Source: Verrucomicrobiota bacterium
Lineage (GTDB): Bacteria > Chlamydiota > Chlamydiia > Chlamydiales > SM23-39
Assembly: GCA_028873295.1 (NCBI GenBank)
Contig: JAGWKO010000009.1
Coordinates: 1 to 34,550 of the forward strand
DNA length: 34,550 bases
Reading direction: 5' to 3'
Below the pieces are notes generated by a model, which was not told the DNA's origin, searched no databases, and saw only the letters and a list, made by a program, of their open reading frames with translations. Positions 1 to 6,570 of this stretch are shown in pieces; within the stretch, counting starts at the first letter, position 1, and every line of letters starts with the position of its first letter. The position numbers were made by a program, and so were the translations under genes.

Positions 1-469
1 AAACACCTATAATAGCTATACTATTCACCTCTTTTTCAAGAAGAGACAGGATAGCTTTACGGGTTTCTTCTTTGCAGAGATCAGTTAAAGTGCCTCCGTG
101 ACATTCTAATCCTCCTCTGATCGTTTCTATTCCTCCGATGACAGCATTTTTTAGCTCCATAGGCCATGCAAAGGCTACGGGTAATGTTTCTGGTCTTTGT
201 CCTGCGATCCGAATCACCCCAACACGGAACAAATCCCTTTTTTGCAAAATGGCGTTTGTTGCATGGGTTGTCCCTAAAAAGACACCTTGAATTTGCTCTG
301 GGCTAACAGCTGATTGTTCTATTAAATTGGTTAAGGCAGCCTCAAATCCCAGACTGATGTCTTCGGTGGTAGTTGTTTTGACGGCCCAAACAATCTTGTT
401 TTGTTCATCCAAAAGGACGGCATCCGTATTTGTTCCTCCAATATCCATCCCAATAACGTACTTTGTCAT
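1..469 (-). CDS. Hydantoinase/oxoprolinase family protein, N-terminal part (runs off the left edge)
   Basis: Only the first about 156 codons are in the window; the gene continues beyond base 1. The start ATG (469-467) follows a GGAGG Shine-Dalgarno at good distance, and it begins 3 nt after the stop of the DUF917 gene. Residues 6-16 read IGMDIGGTNTD, the glycine-rich phosphate-binding start of the hydantoinase/5-oxoprolinase N-terminal domain (actin-like ATPase fold), and a GTTHATNAIL stretch follows, also typical of HyuA. Members open five-membered cyclic amides such as hydantoins or 5-oxoproline with ATP. Placed after DUF917 and an NCS1 permease, it probably acts in the cytoplasm on the imported compound. 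The substrate cannot be read from this fragment. Family call is sure; function is inferred. Confidence 0.9.
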   Translation of the reverse strand, partial: MTKYVIGMDIGGTNTDAVLLDEQNKIVWAVKTTTTEDISLGFEAALTNLIEQSAVSPEQIQGVFLGTTHATNAILQKRDLFRVGVIRIAGQRPETLPVAFAWPMELKNAVIGGIETIRGGLECHGGTLTDLCKEETRKAILSLLEKEVNSIAIIGV

Positions 470-472
470 AAA

Positions 473-1546
473 TTAACCTCCTATGATTGTTTGCAAAATG
501 GGTTGATAGTCGATTTCATACCCAAAGGCTTTGGGTCCTACAAGTTTAAGGCCGTCCAAGGTCTGCCAAATGTCTGGAGCAGGAAGTACAATGAGAGCAA
601 CTTGGAGTCCGTATCGTAGCATTTCGGAAGTCAAAGGAGTGCCGCTATTTTCATCCAATAAGACCAAAATATCTGGTGTAGAAGCCAGAACTTCAGCTCC
701 TTTTTTGGCGAGTAGATATTCATTTTGATAGAACAATTGAATTTTTTCTTTATCGCATAGAAGGGTAACAGAGCCTTGCAGAAATCCATCTTTTACTTCT
801 TGATTCACATCAATAAGAGTGCCACGTCCTATTGTCACTCCGTTTGCACTTTGGACAAGCGCTTGAATAGAATCTTTTCCAGCCTCTTGGGCTGTCCTAA
901 TAGCATTCCCTAAACTTAAGGCCTTTGATAAACTACCTGTAACTACACTTCCAGGAACCTCAATTCCTTTCATCAGGTAGAATCCTACAGCACTACTAGA
1001 CCCCATAGATACAGTCACTGATCTTGCTATTTTTTCCAAAGTCTTAGCATTTGAAGTTTCAATAATCACACGATTACCGAGACAGTCCACCATAACAGCA
1101 GGGGTACTTTCAAGATTTTTTAAAAAACAACTGCTCATCTGCAATTCAGGAAAGGCTCTGCCAATCATATCGGCATCTAAGACTGACAATTTTAATTTTG
1201 CTGCAGCCAATAACGGTGTAAAAGCATTTGCTCCCCCAATTTCAGCCGCCATTAAAACAGTCGGCTTGCGCCCTAAGCGATCTTCAATCGTTTGAAGAAG
1301 AATGTTTAATTCATTGCCGCTAGGTAATCTTTCCATATTGATGAGAGGAGCTCCCATCATAGAAAGAGGCACTACCAAATCATCTTCCCCGAGCTCATCT
1401 ACTGTGATTATTTGTATAGGGCCATATTTTTCGATTAGATAGCGTGTCATTAAAGCAGCGTAAGAAGGGTCTCCGCCACCTCCTGAACCCAAGACAGCAC
1501 TTCCTAGACTCAAGTCTTCTAAATCGTTAACTGTCAATTCTTTCAT
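473..1546 (-). CDS. DUF917 family protein (S-methyl thiohydantoin desulfurase-like)
   Basis: The 357-residue product has the length and look of the DUF917 family (Pfam PF06032), including a glycine-rich GSGGGGD segment at residues 20-26. The family is almost always encoded beside hydantoinase/oxoprolinase genes, and one member has been linked to desulfurising S-methyl thiohydantoin. The start ATG at 1546 has a strong AAAGGAG site 8 nt upstream. The first 20 bases overlap the end of the permease gene, and its stop is 3 nt from the hydantoinase start, so the three are very likely translated from one mRNA. The exact substrate is unknown; a partner role in hydantoin or cyclic amide breakdown is inferred from context. 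Confidence 0.85.
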   Translation of the reverse strand: MKELTVNDLEDLSLGSAVLGSGGGGDPSYAALMTRYLIEKYGPIQIITVDELGEDDLVVPLSMMGAPLINMERLPSGNELNILLQTIEDRLGRKPTVLMAAEIGGANAFTPLLAAAKLKLSVLDADMIGRAFPELQMSSCFLKNLESTPAVMVDCLGNRVIIETSNAKTLEKIARSVTVSMGSSSAVGFYLMKGIEVPGSVVTGSLSKALSLGNAIRTAQEAGKDSIQALVQSANGVTIGRGTLIDVNQEVKDGFLQGSVTLLCDKEKIQLFYQNEYLLAKKGAEVLASTPDILVLLDENSGTPLTSEMLRYGLQVALIVLPAPDIWQTLDGLKLVGPKAFGYEIDYQPILQTIIGG

Positions 1547-2753
1547 AAGTTTTTCTCCTTTGATAAATAAGATTTAAAGTTGTTTGTATTAAAAATGATG
1601 TGAGGAAAGCGTCCATGGCAGGAACACCTGTTGTCCACCATTGCAACAATGAGGAGGATATGCTGATTACAACTCCTATAGACCAGCTCACAAGAGATAC
1701 CTGCGGAATCGGTGTATAGTTTGTAGTCGTTCTTTCCATGAGATAGTTAGCAAGAATGACAGCCCCCATTCCTCCGATGGTAATCCCTAAAAAATCAAGA
1801 ACAGATTCAATGTTTCCTAGAGGGTTAAAACAGGCGATCAAAGTGCCTATTCCTCCTAAAGCAATGGCTCGAACCCAAGTAGGGAACGTACCTGGCAATG
1901 AAGCGGAAGAAGCAATAGAGGAGTACAAATTTGCATTGTTTGTTTGCCATCCTGATAGCAGGACAAAACAGCAGGTCCACATCGCCCACAAAGCGCCGTG
2001 TCCTATCTGCAGCGTATCCAAGATGGAATTTCCTCCTATGATAGAGAAAAGATAAACCCCAATGATTTCAATTAAAGGAACTACTATCCCATAGAGTAAA
2101 AGAATGCAGAGCTTTGCATCTTTTTTTGATTTTGCGTGCCTAAAAAAAGTTGGCAAATCAATAACAGCCGCAATATTAGCCCCAATCACCAAAGAAAGAC
2201 CCGAAATCCATGAGATAGGTAGAGAAGTCATAGCAGGCATAACTCCTCCAGCAGAAAAAGCAGCATAAAGGAGGGTAATGGCTAACAGTGGAGCGCTAAT
2301 GTAAGACAAGTTCTTCATCGCTTTCATGCCAAGACACATGATCAAGCTGATGATTAGACCCATTCCAATATTGAGAGGAAGAAAGGGAATTGAAAACCCT
2401 AATCCACTAAAAACTTGAGCTGCGCTTAGGCTCATTACATTCAACTGAATGCCAAACCAACCTAACATGGAAAGGATCATTACAAATCCAAAAAGCCACT
2501 TACCTGTCTTGCCAAAATAGGTTGTAGCGTGTTCCACAGTGCTTTGGGGACGGTATGTGCTCAAAGATGCTAGAAGGTATCCCAAAACCAACAAAAACAG
2601 ATTGCCAGTACCTACACTCAGTAATGCGGCAACCCACCCAAATTTTTGACAAACAAGACTGCCAATCATGATAACGGGGAGACAGATTGTCCCCCCAGTT
2701 TGGATGCTTAACAGTTGCCACCAGGATTGTTTTTTAACGCTGCAAGAACTCAT
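1527..2753 (-). CDS. NCS1-type permease (cytosine/purine/hydantoin transporter family)
   Basis: This 408-residue protein is almost entirely hydrophobic, with about 12 predicted membrane segments. Its N-terminus (WWQLLSIQTGGTICLPVIMIG) resembles the opening helix of CodB/NCS1 cation-nucleobase symporters, which often start with a W-x(n)-G-x-x-I-x-L-P pattern. NCS1 carriers import cytosine, purines, allantoin or hydantoins in the inner membrane. The ATG at 2753 directly follows the TAG of the preceding reading frame (TAGATG) and has an unusually strong GGAGGAGG site; its 3' end overlaps the DUF917 gene by 20 nt. Together these suggest a transporter-enzyme operon. Substrate specificity is not resolved by reading; cytosine or a hydantoin are both possible. 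Confidence 0.85.
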   Translation of the reverse strand: MSSCSVKKQSWWQLLSIQTGGTICLPVIMIGSLVCQKFGWVAALLSVGTGNLFLLVLGYLLASLSTYRPQSTVEHATTYFGKTGKWLFGFVMILSMLGWFGIQLNVMSLSAAQVFSGLGFSIPFLPLNIGMGLIISLIMCLGMKAMKNLSYISAPLLAITLLYAAFSAGGVMPAMTSLPISWISGLSLVIGANIAAVIDLPTFFRHAKSKKDAKLCILLLYGIVVPLIEIIGVYLFSIIGGNSILDTLQIGHGALWAMWTCCFVLLSGWQTNNANLYSSIASSASLPGTFPTWVRAIALGGIGTLIACFNPLGNIESVLDFLGITIGGMGAVILANYLMERTTTNYTPIPQVSLVSWSIGVVISISSSLLQWWTTGVPAMDAFLTSFLIQTTLNLIYQRRKTYERIDS

Positions 2754-3080
2754 CTATACCTCCTCCTCAAGATAGCCCATGATTTGAGTGACAACTCTCT
2801 GAGGCCATTCTGCTATAGATCGTTCTGGCAGAAAAGTTTGTATAACTTTCTCTGCTAATCTGGCTTTTAATGCGATTTGAGGGAGGTTTCCAACAGTTGT
2901 TGGATAAACGTGTTGGATAAAAAATGTGCTAGGATTTTCTAAAGCATAGCCACTTGCACGAGCCATTTTTCGATAGCTTTCAAATTCCTCATCTCCTAGC
3001 TCTTCAATCCTTCGGTCTTCTTCAGGATCAGGATATTGCCTGTGATCGGCTGCTCCTGCGAGAATGACTCCTAAATTCAA
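2754..3080 (-). pseudogene. Open frame without usable start, likely the 3' part of the frameshifted gene at 3244-4038
   Basis: The last 108 codons can be read from a TTG at 3080, but the same frame is open back to 3276, just after a TAG at 3279-3277, and contains no ATG, GTG or TTG before 3080. The TTG has no Shine-Dalgarno site. The upstream extension reads like protein (VREECLFFKSNLNSR and on) and begins exactly where the 264-aa frame stops at 3244. I read this as the C-terminal half of one gene interrupted by a single-base frameshift or a sequencing error. It ends in EEEV and TAG, joined directly to the permease ATG. I do not recognise the family; no membrane segment is seen. Confidence 0.6.
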
Positions 3081-3243
3081 TGCTGAGATCGCGCTCTTCC
3101 ATGCTGCTGCAGAGGGTAATGATGTTGATGCAACAACTCCCTGTACAACGATTGCTGATGAGACTAAATCGCGTGGGTAAGGAGTGACTGCTTCATAAGT
3201 TTGATTGCGACTGTTTAGATTTGATTTGAAAAAGAGACATTCT

Positions 3244-4038
3244 TCACGAACAATGAAGATACTCCATGTCCTTTGCTAAGAATTTGGCACACACTACAAG
3301 AGGAACGCCCATTTTTTGTGCTGCCAAAAGAAGGGTTTTATAGGTCCAAAACATAGGAATGCACGGCCAGCTGTTATAGCTAACTGTAAAACGCTCAGAA
3401 CACATCGCTTCTAATTGCCTATCATCCAAAGATTTTGCCTGTTCACGAACAAAATCCACAGAGGCTGTTGATAAGAGTTGCCGCATTTTTCTAACAAGAT
3501 TGTCAGTAAAACTTGTTGAGACCTCTTTTTCAAATTGTTTCAACTTTTTCGGATCAGCTGCATCATTTCTGCATAAAGGAGAGGAGGCTTTCGATGCTTT
3601 TACTGTTTTTGCAACCGAGAGTAGGAAAGATTCCACTAAGAAGAGCTCATCGGCTGTTAGTGCAATATCTAAACCTTGTTCTTGTAACAACGTTTGTAAA
3701 GATACCCCACTTTTCATAAGAGGTTCCAAAGATTTGGATAACTTTTCCATCTTCTGTTGAGCTATTGCGATTTGAGCTTGAACAGATTCAATTGCTTCCA
3801 AATATTTAGGAAACGCCATTGCAATTTTAACCGCGCGAATTTGGCAGGCATTTTCACCAACAACTGCATCAAATTGTTCTAGATCGCCGCTCTGTACAGC
3901 GATCATTGCTTGCTTCGTTGCTGCTAAGAGCAAACTGTACTCCTTAAGTCCTGTTCTCAGGCTTCCATTAATTTTAGTAGAAGCCTTATACGGCAATAAT
4001 TCACTTAAAAAATTTCTTTGAGTAACTAAACTAGTCAT
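3244..4038 (-). CDS. Unrecognised protein, probably the N-terminal part of a frameshifted gene
   Basis: This 264-residue frame starts at an ATG with a GGAGA site 5 nt upstream. The N-terminal half is rich in Ala, Leu, Gln and Glu with heptad-like spacing (about residues 30-110), so it is probably helical and may form a coiled coil; there is no signal peptide or clear membrane helix. The product stops at TGA in a stretch that continues as coding-like sequence in another frame down to 2754. Joined, the two would give about 427 residues. It is the first gene of the permease/DUF917/hydantoinase cluster, so it could be an enzyme or regulator of that pathway, but I recognise no motif that says which. 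Confidence 0.6.
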   Translation of the reverse strand: MTSLVTQRNFLSELLPYKASTKINGSLRTGLKEYSLLLAATKQAMIAVQSGDLEQFDAVVGENACQIRAVKIAMAFPKYLEAIESVQAQIAIAQQKMEKLSKSLEPLMKSGVSLQTLLQEQGLDIALTADELFLVESFLLSVAKTVKASKASSPLCRNDAADPKKLKQFEKEVSTSFTDNLVRKMRQLLSTASVDFVREQAKSLDDRQLEAMCSERFTVSYNSWPCIPMFWTYKTLLLAAQKMGVPLVVCAKFLAKDMEYLHCS

Positions 4039-4061
4039 AAAATCTCCATATATATTTGTAC

Positions 4062-4088
4062 TCTTTTCATGAACACTGCATGAAAAGA
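4062..4088. repeat. Perfect 10-bp inverted repeat upstream of the 264-aa gene
   Basis: Bases 4062-4071 (TCTTTTCATG) are the exact reverse complement of 4079-4088, with a 7-base spacer. On the minus strand it lies about 15-25 nt before the Shine-Dalgarno of the gene starting at 4038. There is no T-run after it, so it is a poor intrinsic terminator; an operator or mRNA leader hairpin fits better. Function is inferred from position only. Confidence 0.5.
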
Positions 4089-4197
4089 ATGGTTGTTAAA
4101 AAGTTTCTGTTTTTTGAATGGTTATTAGCAAAAGAACGCGTGGTTCTTAAGTCAAGAAAACCAGCTCAAAAAATATGTAAAAAATTTAGAGGAAAAA

Positions 4198-4326
4198 TTA
4201 ATGAGCGAGATGCTCATGATGAGAAGAATGATGATGAACGCGTACAGAGCTTGATAAGATGTACATGGATAGACCAGACTTAGCCGAATATGGCCTCGTC
4301 CCATAGTCAAATTGTTCCTGTTTCAT
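4198..4326 (-). CDS. Candidate small protein, 42 aa, histidine-rich C-terminus
   Basis: An ATG at 4326 is preceded by AAGGAG at 5 nt, a textbook ribosome site, and by a near-consensus promoter about 45 bases further up. The 42-codon product starts MKQEQFDYGTRPYSAK and ends in VHHHSSHHEHLAH, i.e. 7 histidines in the last 13 residues. Such a tail could bind Ni, Zn or Cu, but no family is recognised and the peptide may be a short leader. It lies in an otherwise gene-poor stretch of 425 bases; a 75-codon frame on the other strand (4056-4283) lacks a Shine-Dalgarno and was not kept. The promoter plus ribosome site makes expression plausible; the function is open. Confidence 0.45.
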   Translation of the reverse strand: MKQEQFDYGTRPYSAKSGLSMYILSSSVRVHHHSSHHEHLAH

Positions 4327-4345
4327 AGCCTCTCCTTAAATGGAT

Positions 4346-4369
4346 CGCCTATGCCACGAAGCATAAGCG
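4346..4369 (-). promoter_or_regulatory. Stem-loop at the predicted 5' end of the 42-aa transcript
   Basis: Arms 4346-4354 and 4361-4369 pair over 9 positions (one G-U) around a 6-base loop containing TTCG on the minus strand. The stem starts at the base where transcription from the promoter at 4375-4404 should begin. A 5'-terminal hairpin could protect the mRNA from 5' decay or mark a small RNA. Confidence 0.45.
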
Positions 4370-4374
4370 GCTTA

Positions 4375-4404
4375 ATTATACACAATTTTGAGTTTTTATG
4401 TCTA
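4375..4404 (-). promoter_or_regulatory. Near-consensus sigma-70/sigma-66 promoter
   Basis: On the minus strand TAGACA (4404-4399, five of six matches to TTGACA) and a perfect TATAAT (4380-4375) are separated by 18 bp. The predicted start is near 4368, leading into the stem-loop and the 42-codon ORF, and possibly on into the 264-aa gene at 4038. Confidence 0.6.
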
Positions 4405-4463
4405 TAGAAACATATCTTGCTTGTTATAAAAGACTTAAAAACCGACTTTGAGTTAAAAAATTT

Positions 4464-5552
4464 TTACACTTCGTCCCTTTCCAAAACATCCTCTGTCCGA
4501 TGCTGGGTGAGTTTTGCTTCAATTTCAGCAGCAGTTGGTAAGGTGCCCTGAAGTTCTTTCGGCAGTGCATCCATAATGGTTACTGCATATTCTGATACTC
4601 CCATGGGCATCGTACTTCTCTCTAAAGAATACTCAACTTTCAAATCATTTTTAGTACGACAGATAATCATGCCAATAGAAGGGTTATCGGATGGATGCTT
4701 TAGCTGTCGATCCACAGCCGTGAGGTAAAAATTGAGCTTACCAGCATACTCTGGCTTGAAATCTGTCGTTTTTAGCTCCACCACACAAAAACAGCGCAAT
4801 TTAATATGATAGAAGAGCATATCCAAATAGTAGTCATCTCCAGCAATTTCCATATGATATTGCCTGCCGATGAAGGCAAAACCCTGCCCTAATTCAAGAA
4901 TGAGCTTTTCCAGGTTATCTACCAGCCCTCTTTCTAGTTCTTGCTCTATGTAATCATCTTCTAAGGTTAAGAAGCTGAAATTGTAAGGGCTTTTTAGAAT
5001 GTCCTTGGCCAGTTGAGAGTGAGGAGCGGGAAGCCTCTCGCGAAAATTTGTGATTGCTTTCCCTTTTCTATCATAGAGATTGGATCGAATTGCTTCCTCT
5101 AAAGCTCTGCCACTCCATCCATTTTTTATCACCTCATGGGCATACCATTCCCTCGTTAATGGGTCTTTTAACTTCTCTAGTAAGAGCATGTTATGCCACC
5201 AAGGCAATTGTGCAAGCAGTGCCTGCACAAATTGAGAATCAGGATAAACCTCTGCAAATTTCCTCATATATTTGAGATTTCTCACAGAAAACCCAGACAC
5301 CCCTGGAAAATCCGAGGTCAAATCTTTAGCCATTCGTTCAATAATCTTGGCACCCCACCCCTCTACAGCTTGTTTATCAAGAATAGATTTACCAATAGAC
5401 CAGTAGAGAAGAACGAGCTCCTTATTCACAGATAGGCTGGCCCTAATCTGTGCCTCCCGAATCCTTCCCTTAATTTCCTCTAAAAACTCCTTGTATCCAA
5501 CAGGAAGAGCATGAGTCGATAGCCTTGAATCCGCAATGGGATGTGTTGTCAT
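4464..5552 (-). CDS. PDDEXK nuclease domain protein, YhcG/DUF1016 family
   Basis: The product of about 362 residues has the two parts of the YhcG family: an N-terminal DUF1016 winged-helix-like domain (about residues 15-160; WSIGKSI, GWGAKIIERMAKDL, FSVRNLKYMRKF) and a C-terminal PDDEXK nuclease-like domain (about 190-340) with DDYYLDMLFYHIKLRCFCVVELKT, where D and the E-x-K of VELK are the expected metal-site residues. Members are found in mobile elements and beside restriction systems and are presumed to cut or bind DNA. The ATG at 5552 is preferred over the in-frame GTG at 5561 because AAGGTGG sits at the right distance before it. It lies at the left end of the integrated element, alone on its transcript; it may be cargo. 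Confidence 0.88.
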   Translation of the reverse strand: MTTHPIADSRLSTHALPVGYKEFLEEIKGRIREAQIRASLSVNKELVLLYWSIGKSILDKQAVEGWGAKIIERMAKDLTSDFPGVSGFSVRNLKYMRKFAEVYPDSQFVQALLAQLPWWHNMLLLEKLKDPLTREWYAHEVIKNGWSGRALEEAIRSNLYDRKGKAITNFRERLPAPHSQLAKDILKSPYNFSFLTLEDDYIEQELERGLVDNLEKLILELGQGFAFIGRQYHMEIAGDDYYLDMLFYHIKLRCFCVVELKTTDFKPEYAGKLNFYLTAVDRQLKHPSDNPSIGMIICRTKNDLKVEYSLERSTMPMGVSEYAVTIMDALPKELQGTLPTAAEIEAKLTQHRTEDVLERDEV

Positions 5553-5687
5553 AATATCCACCTTGATAGGAAGGAAATTTTTTCACTTTTGCCTGGTGAA
5601 AGTCAATGATTTTTCCATATTTTTTGCGTATCTTAAAAGGCATTGCCGACGGTCAGACTTATATGCACCCCATGACGCACGCGCATA

Positions 5688-6020
5688 TTAGGGAAGAAAT
5701 TCTCGCCTTCTTGCCCAATAAGCAAGCATCCCACGATGTGCGGCTTCTCTGCTTTTATCTTTGCCTTCTTGTGTTTTTGCTCCCGTTGACAAGCCTCCAT
5801 GCATTCGGCAACGTCCATTAATCGGTTCACCTGTTTTAGAATTCACCACGGCCTGGGCTTTGCAGGCACGACCCTTTCGGCTTCGGCACTTAGCACCACA
5901 TAAAGGCCGATTCTTTTTCCATAGACTTTCGCTTTTCCAAAGAGCCGCATACATCTGAGCTTTTATGTGATTGTCATAACTCCATGGCTCCCAAGGTTTA
6001 TACTGCCATGATCTAGCCAT
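5688..6020 (-). CDS. HGGxSTG domain phage-type small protein
   Basis: The 110-residue basic product carries CGAKCRSRKGRACKAQAV followed by CRMHGGLSTGAKT (about residues 40-82), the hallmark of the small HGGxSTG proteins found in prophages and integrated elements. The four Cys and one His could hold a zinc ion. The ATG has a GAGGGG ribosome site. It lies 30 nt downstream of the MITE-broken gene and on the same strand, so both probably belong to the element's transcript. The biochemical role of the family is not known to me. An arginine-rich C-terminus (YWARRREFLP) hints at nucleic acid binding. Confidence 0.75.
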   Translation of the reverse strand: MARSWQYKPWEPWSYDNHIKAQMYAALWKSESLWKKNRPLCGAKCRSRKGRACKAQAVVNSKTGEPINGRCRMHGGLSTGAKTQEGKDKSREAAHRGMLAYWARRREFLP

Positions 6021-6050
6021 AATCAGCCCCTCTTTGATAAGTAAAATGGC

Positions 6051-6431
6051 TTACCACCAATAATGCCCCGCTTCTCTTGCCATCGTTTTGAATTCTTCAT
6101 CTTGCTCTCTGTGTTTCCTCATCGCTTTAATTGCTCTCATTTTTGCTTTATCATTAGACCTCTTGCGCAACTTGCTTTGCTTGAAAAAATTGATCATTTT
6201 TGAACGCATTTCTTGGCAAATTTTGAGAGCATATGCGTACATACGGTCGAAAAATTTGCCAAGAAATGCGACAAAAAGGGCAATTTTAGCAAGCGAATGA
6301 AGTTACGCAAGAGGTCTATTGCCTTTTTCTTTGGCTGCAAGCCACCGCCTAACATAATCCATATACGTACGTGCTCTTTGATTTTTGAGCTCTTCAACCT
6401 TCTCAAAATCATAAAAATCATACTTGTCCAT
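6051..6431 (-). pseudogene. Small element gene (71 aa when intact) interrupted by a MITE
   Basis: The start ATG at 6431 has GGAGG exactly 5 nt upstream. The frame reads MDKYDFYDFEKVEELKNQR to residue 38, then runs into the MITE and meets a stop there. On the far side the frame NDKAKMRAIKAM to GHYWW and stop continues. Removing the 162-bp element and one copy of its 3-bp target duplication leaves 216 nt, i.e. 71 codons plus stop, with no shift. The rebuilt protein is charged, mostly helical and basic in its second half; I do not recognise a family. Two shorter open frames seen here (6303-6491 and 6051-6242) are the halves, each extended artificially by MITE sequence. Confidence 0.75.
6156..6317. 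mobile_element. 162-bp MITE with IS5-like terminal repeats and 3-bp target duplication
   Basis: Both ends start AGACCTCTTGCG(C/T)AACTT, an 18-bp terminal inverted repeat with one mismatch, and the arms stay similar inward, with a perfect 20-bp pair beginning CGCATTTCTTGG at about 6205-6224 and its complement near 6252-6271. The whole thing folds as one long imperfect hairpin and encodes nothing. ATT occurs directly on both sides (6153-6155 and 6318-6320) as a target-site duplication. The ends resemble those of some IS5-family elements, so a resident IS5-like transposase probably moves it; none is in this window. The insertion splits a small gene. Confidence 0.85.
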
Positions 6432-6499
6432 ACCGTCCTCCAATTTTATGCACCAGGGCTGCGATGCTGTTTCCATATTTTCTCTATTCAAATCCTCTC

Positions 6500-6570
6500 G
6501 CTAAAGTTGCTAAACTGCTAAAGCTTCATTGGCTTTAGGTGCAAATCCTTAGCAGATTAGCAGGGTTAGC
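6500..6570. repeat. Iteron-like cluster of GCTAA motifs in an inverted arrangement
   Basis: Bases 6500-6523 hold three GCTAA copies at 8-9 base spacing, and 6547-6570 hold three more in opposite orientation; the two 24-base arms match at 19 positions when one is inverted. Between them is a perfect 7-bp inverted repeat (CTAAAGC at 6518-6524, GCTTTAG at 6532-6538). The right arm overlaps the stop codon of the primase gene. Regular short motifs beside a replication gene suggest a binding array for a replication protein or a replication origin; a structured terminator is the alternative. Confidence 0.6.

Noticed and set aside
4056-4283. A 75-codon plus-strand frame in the gene-poor stretch
   Set aside because: No ribosome site, unlikely composition, and it overlaps the better supported 42-codon ORF on the other strand.
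6194-6521. Open frames of 75 and 102 codons crossing the MITE
   Set aside because: They read through the hairpin element on both strands and have no ribosome site; the split-gene model explains the region.
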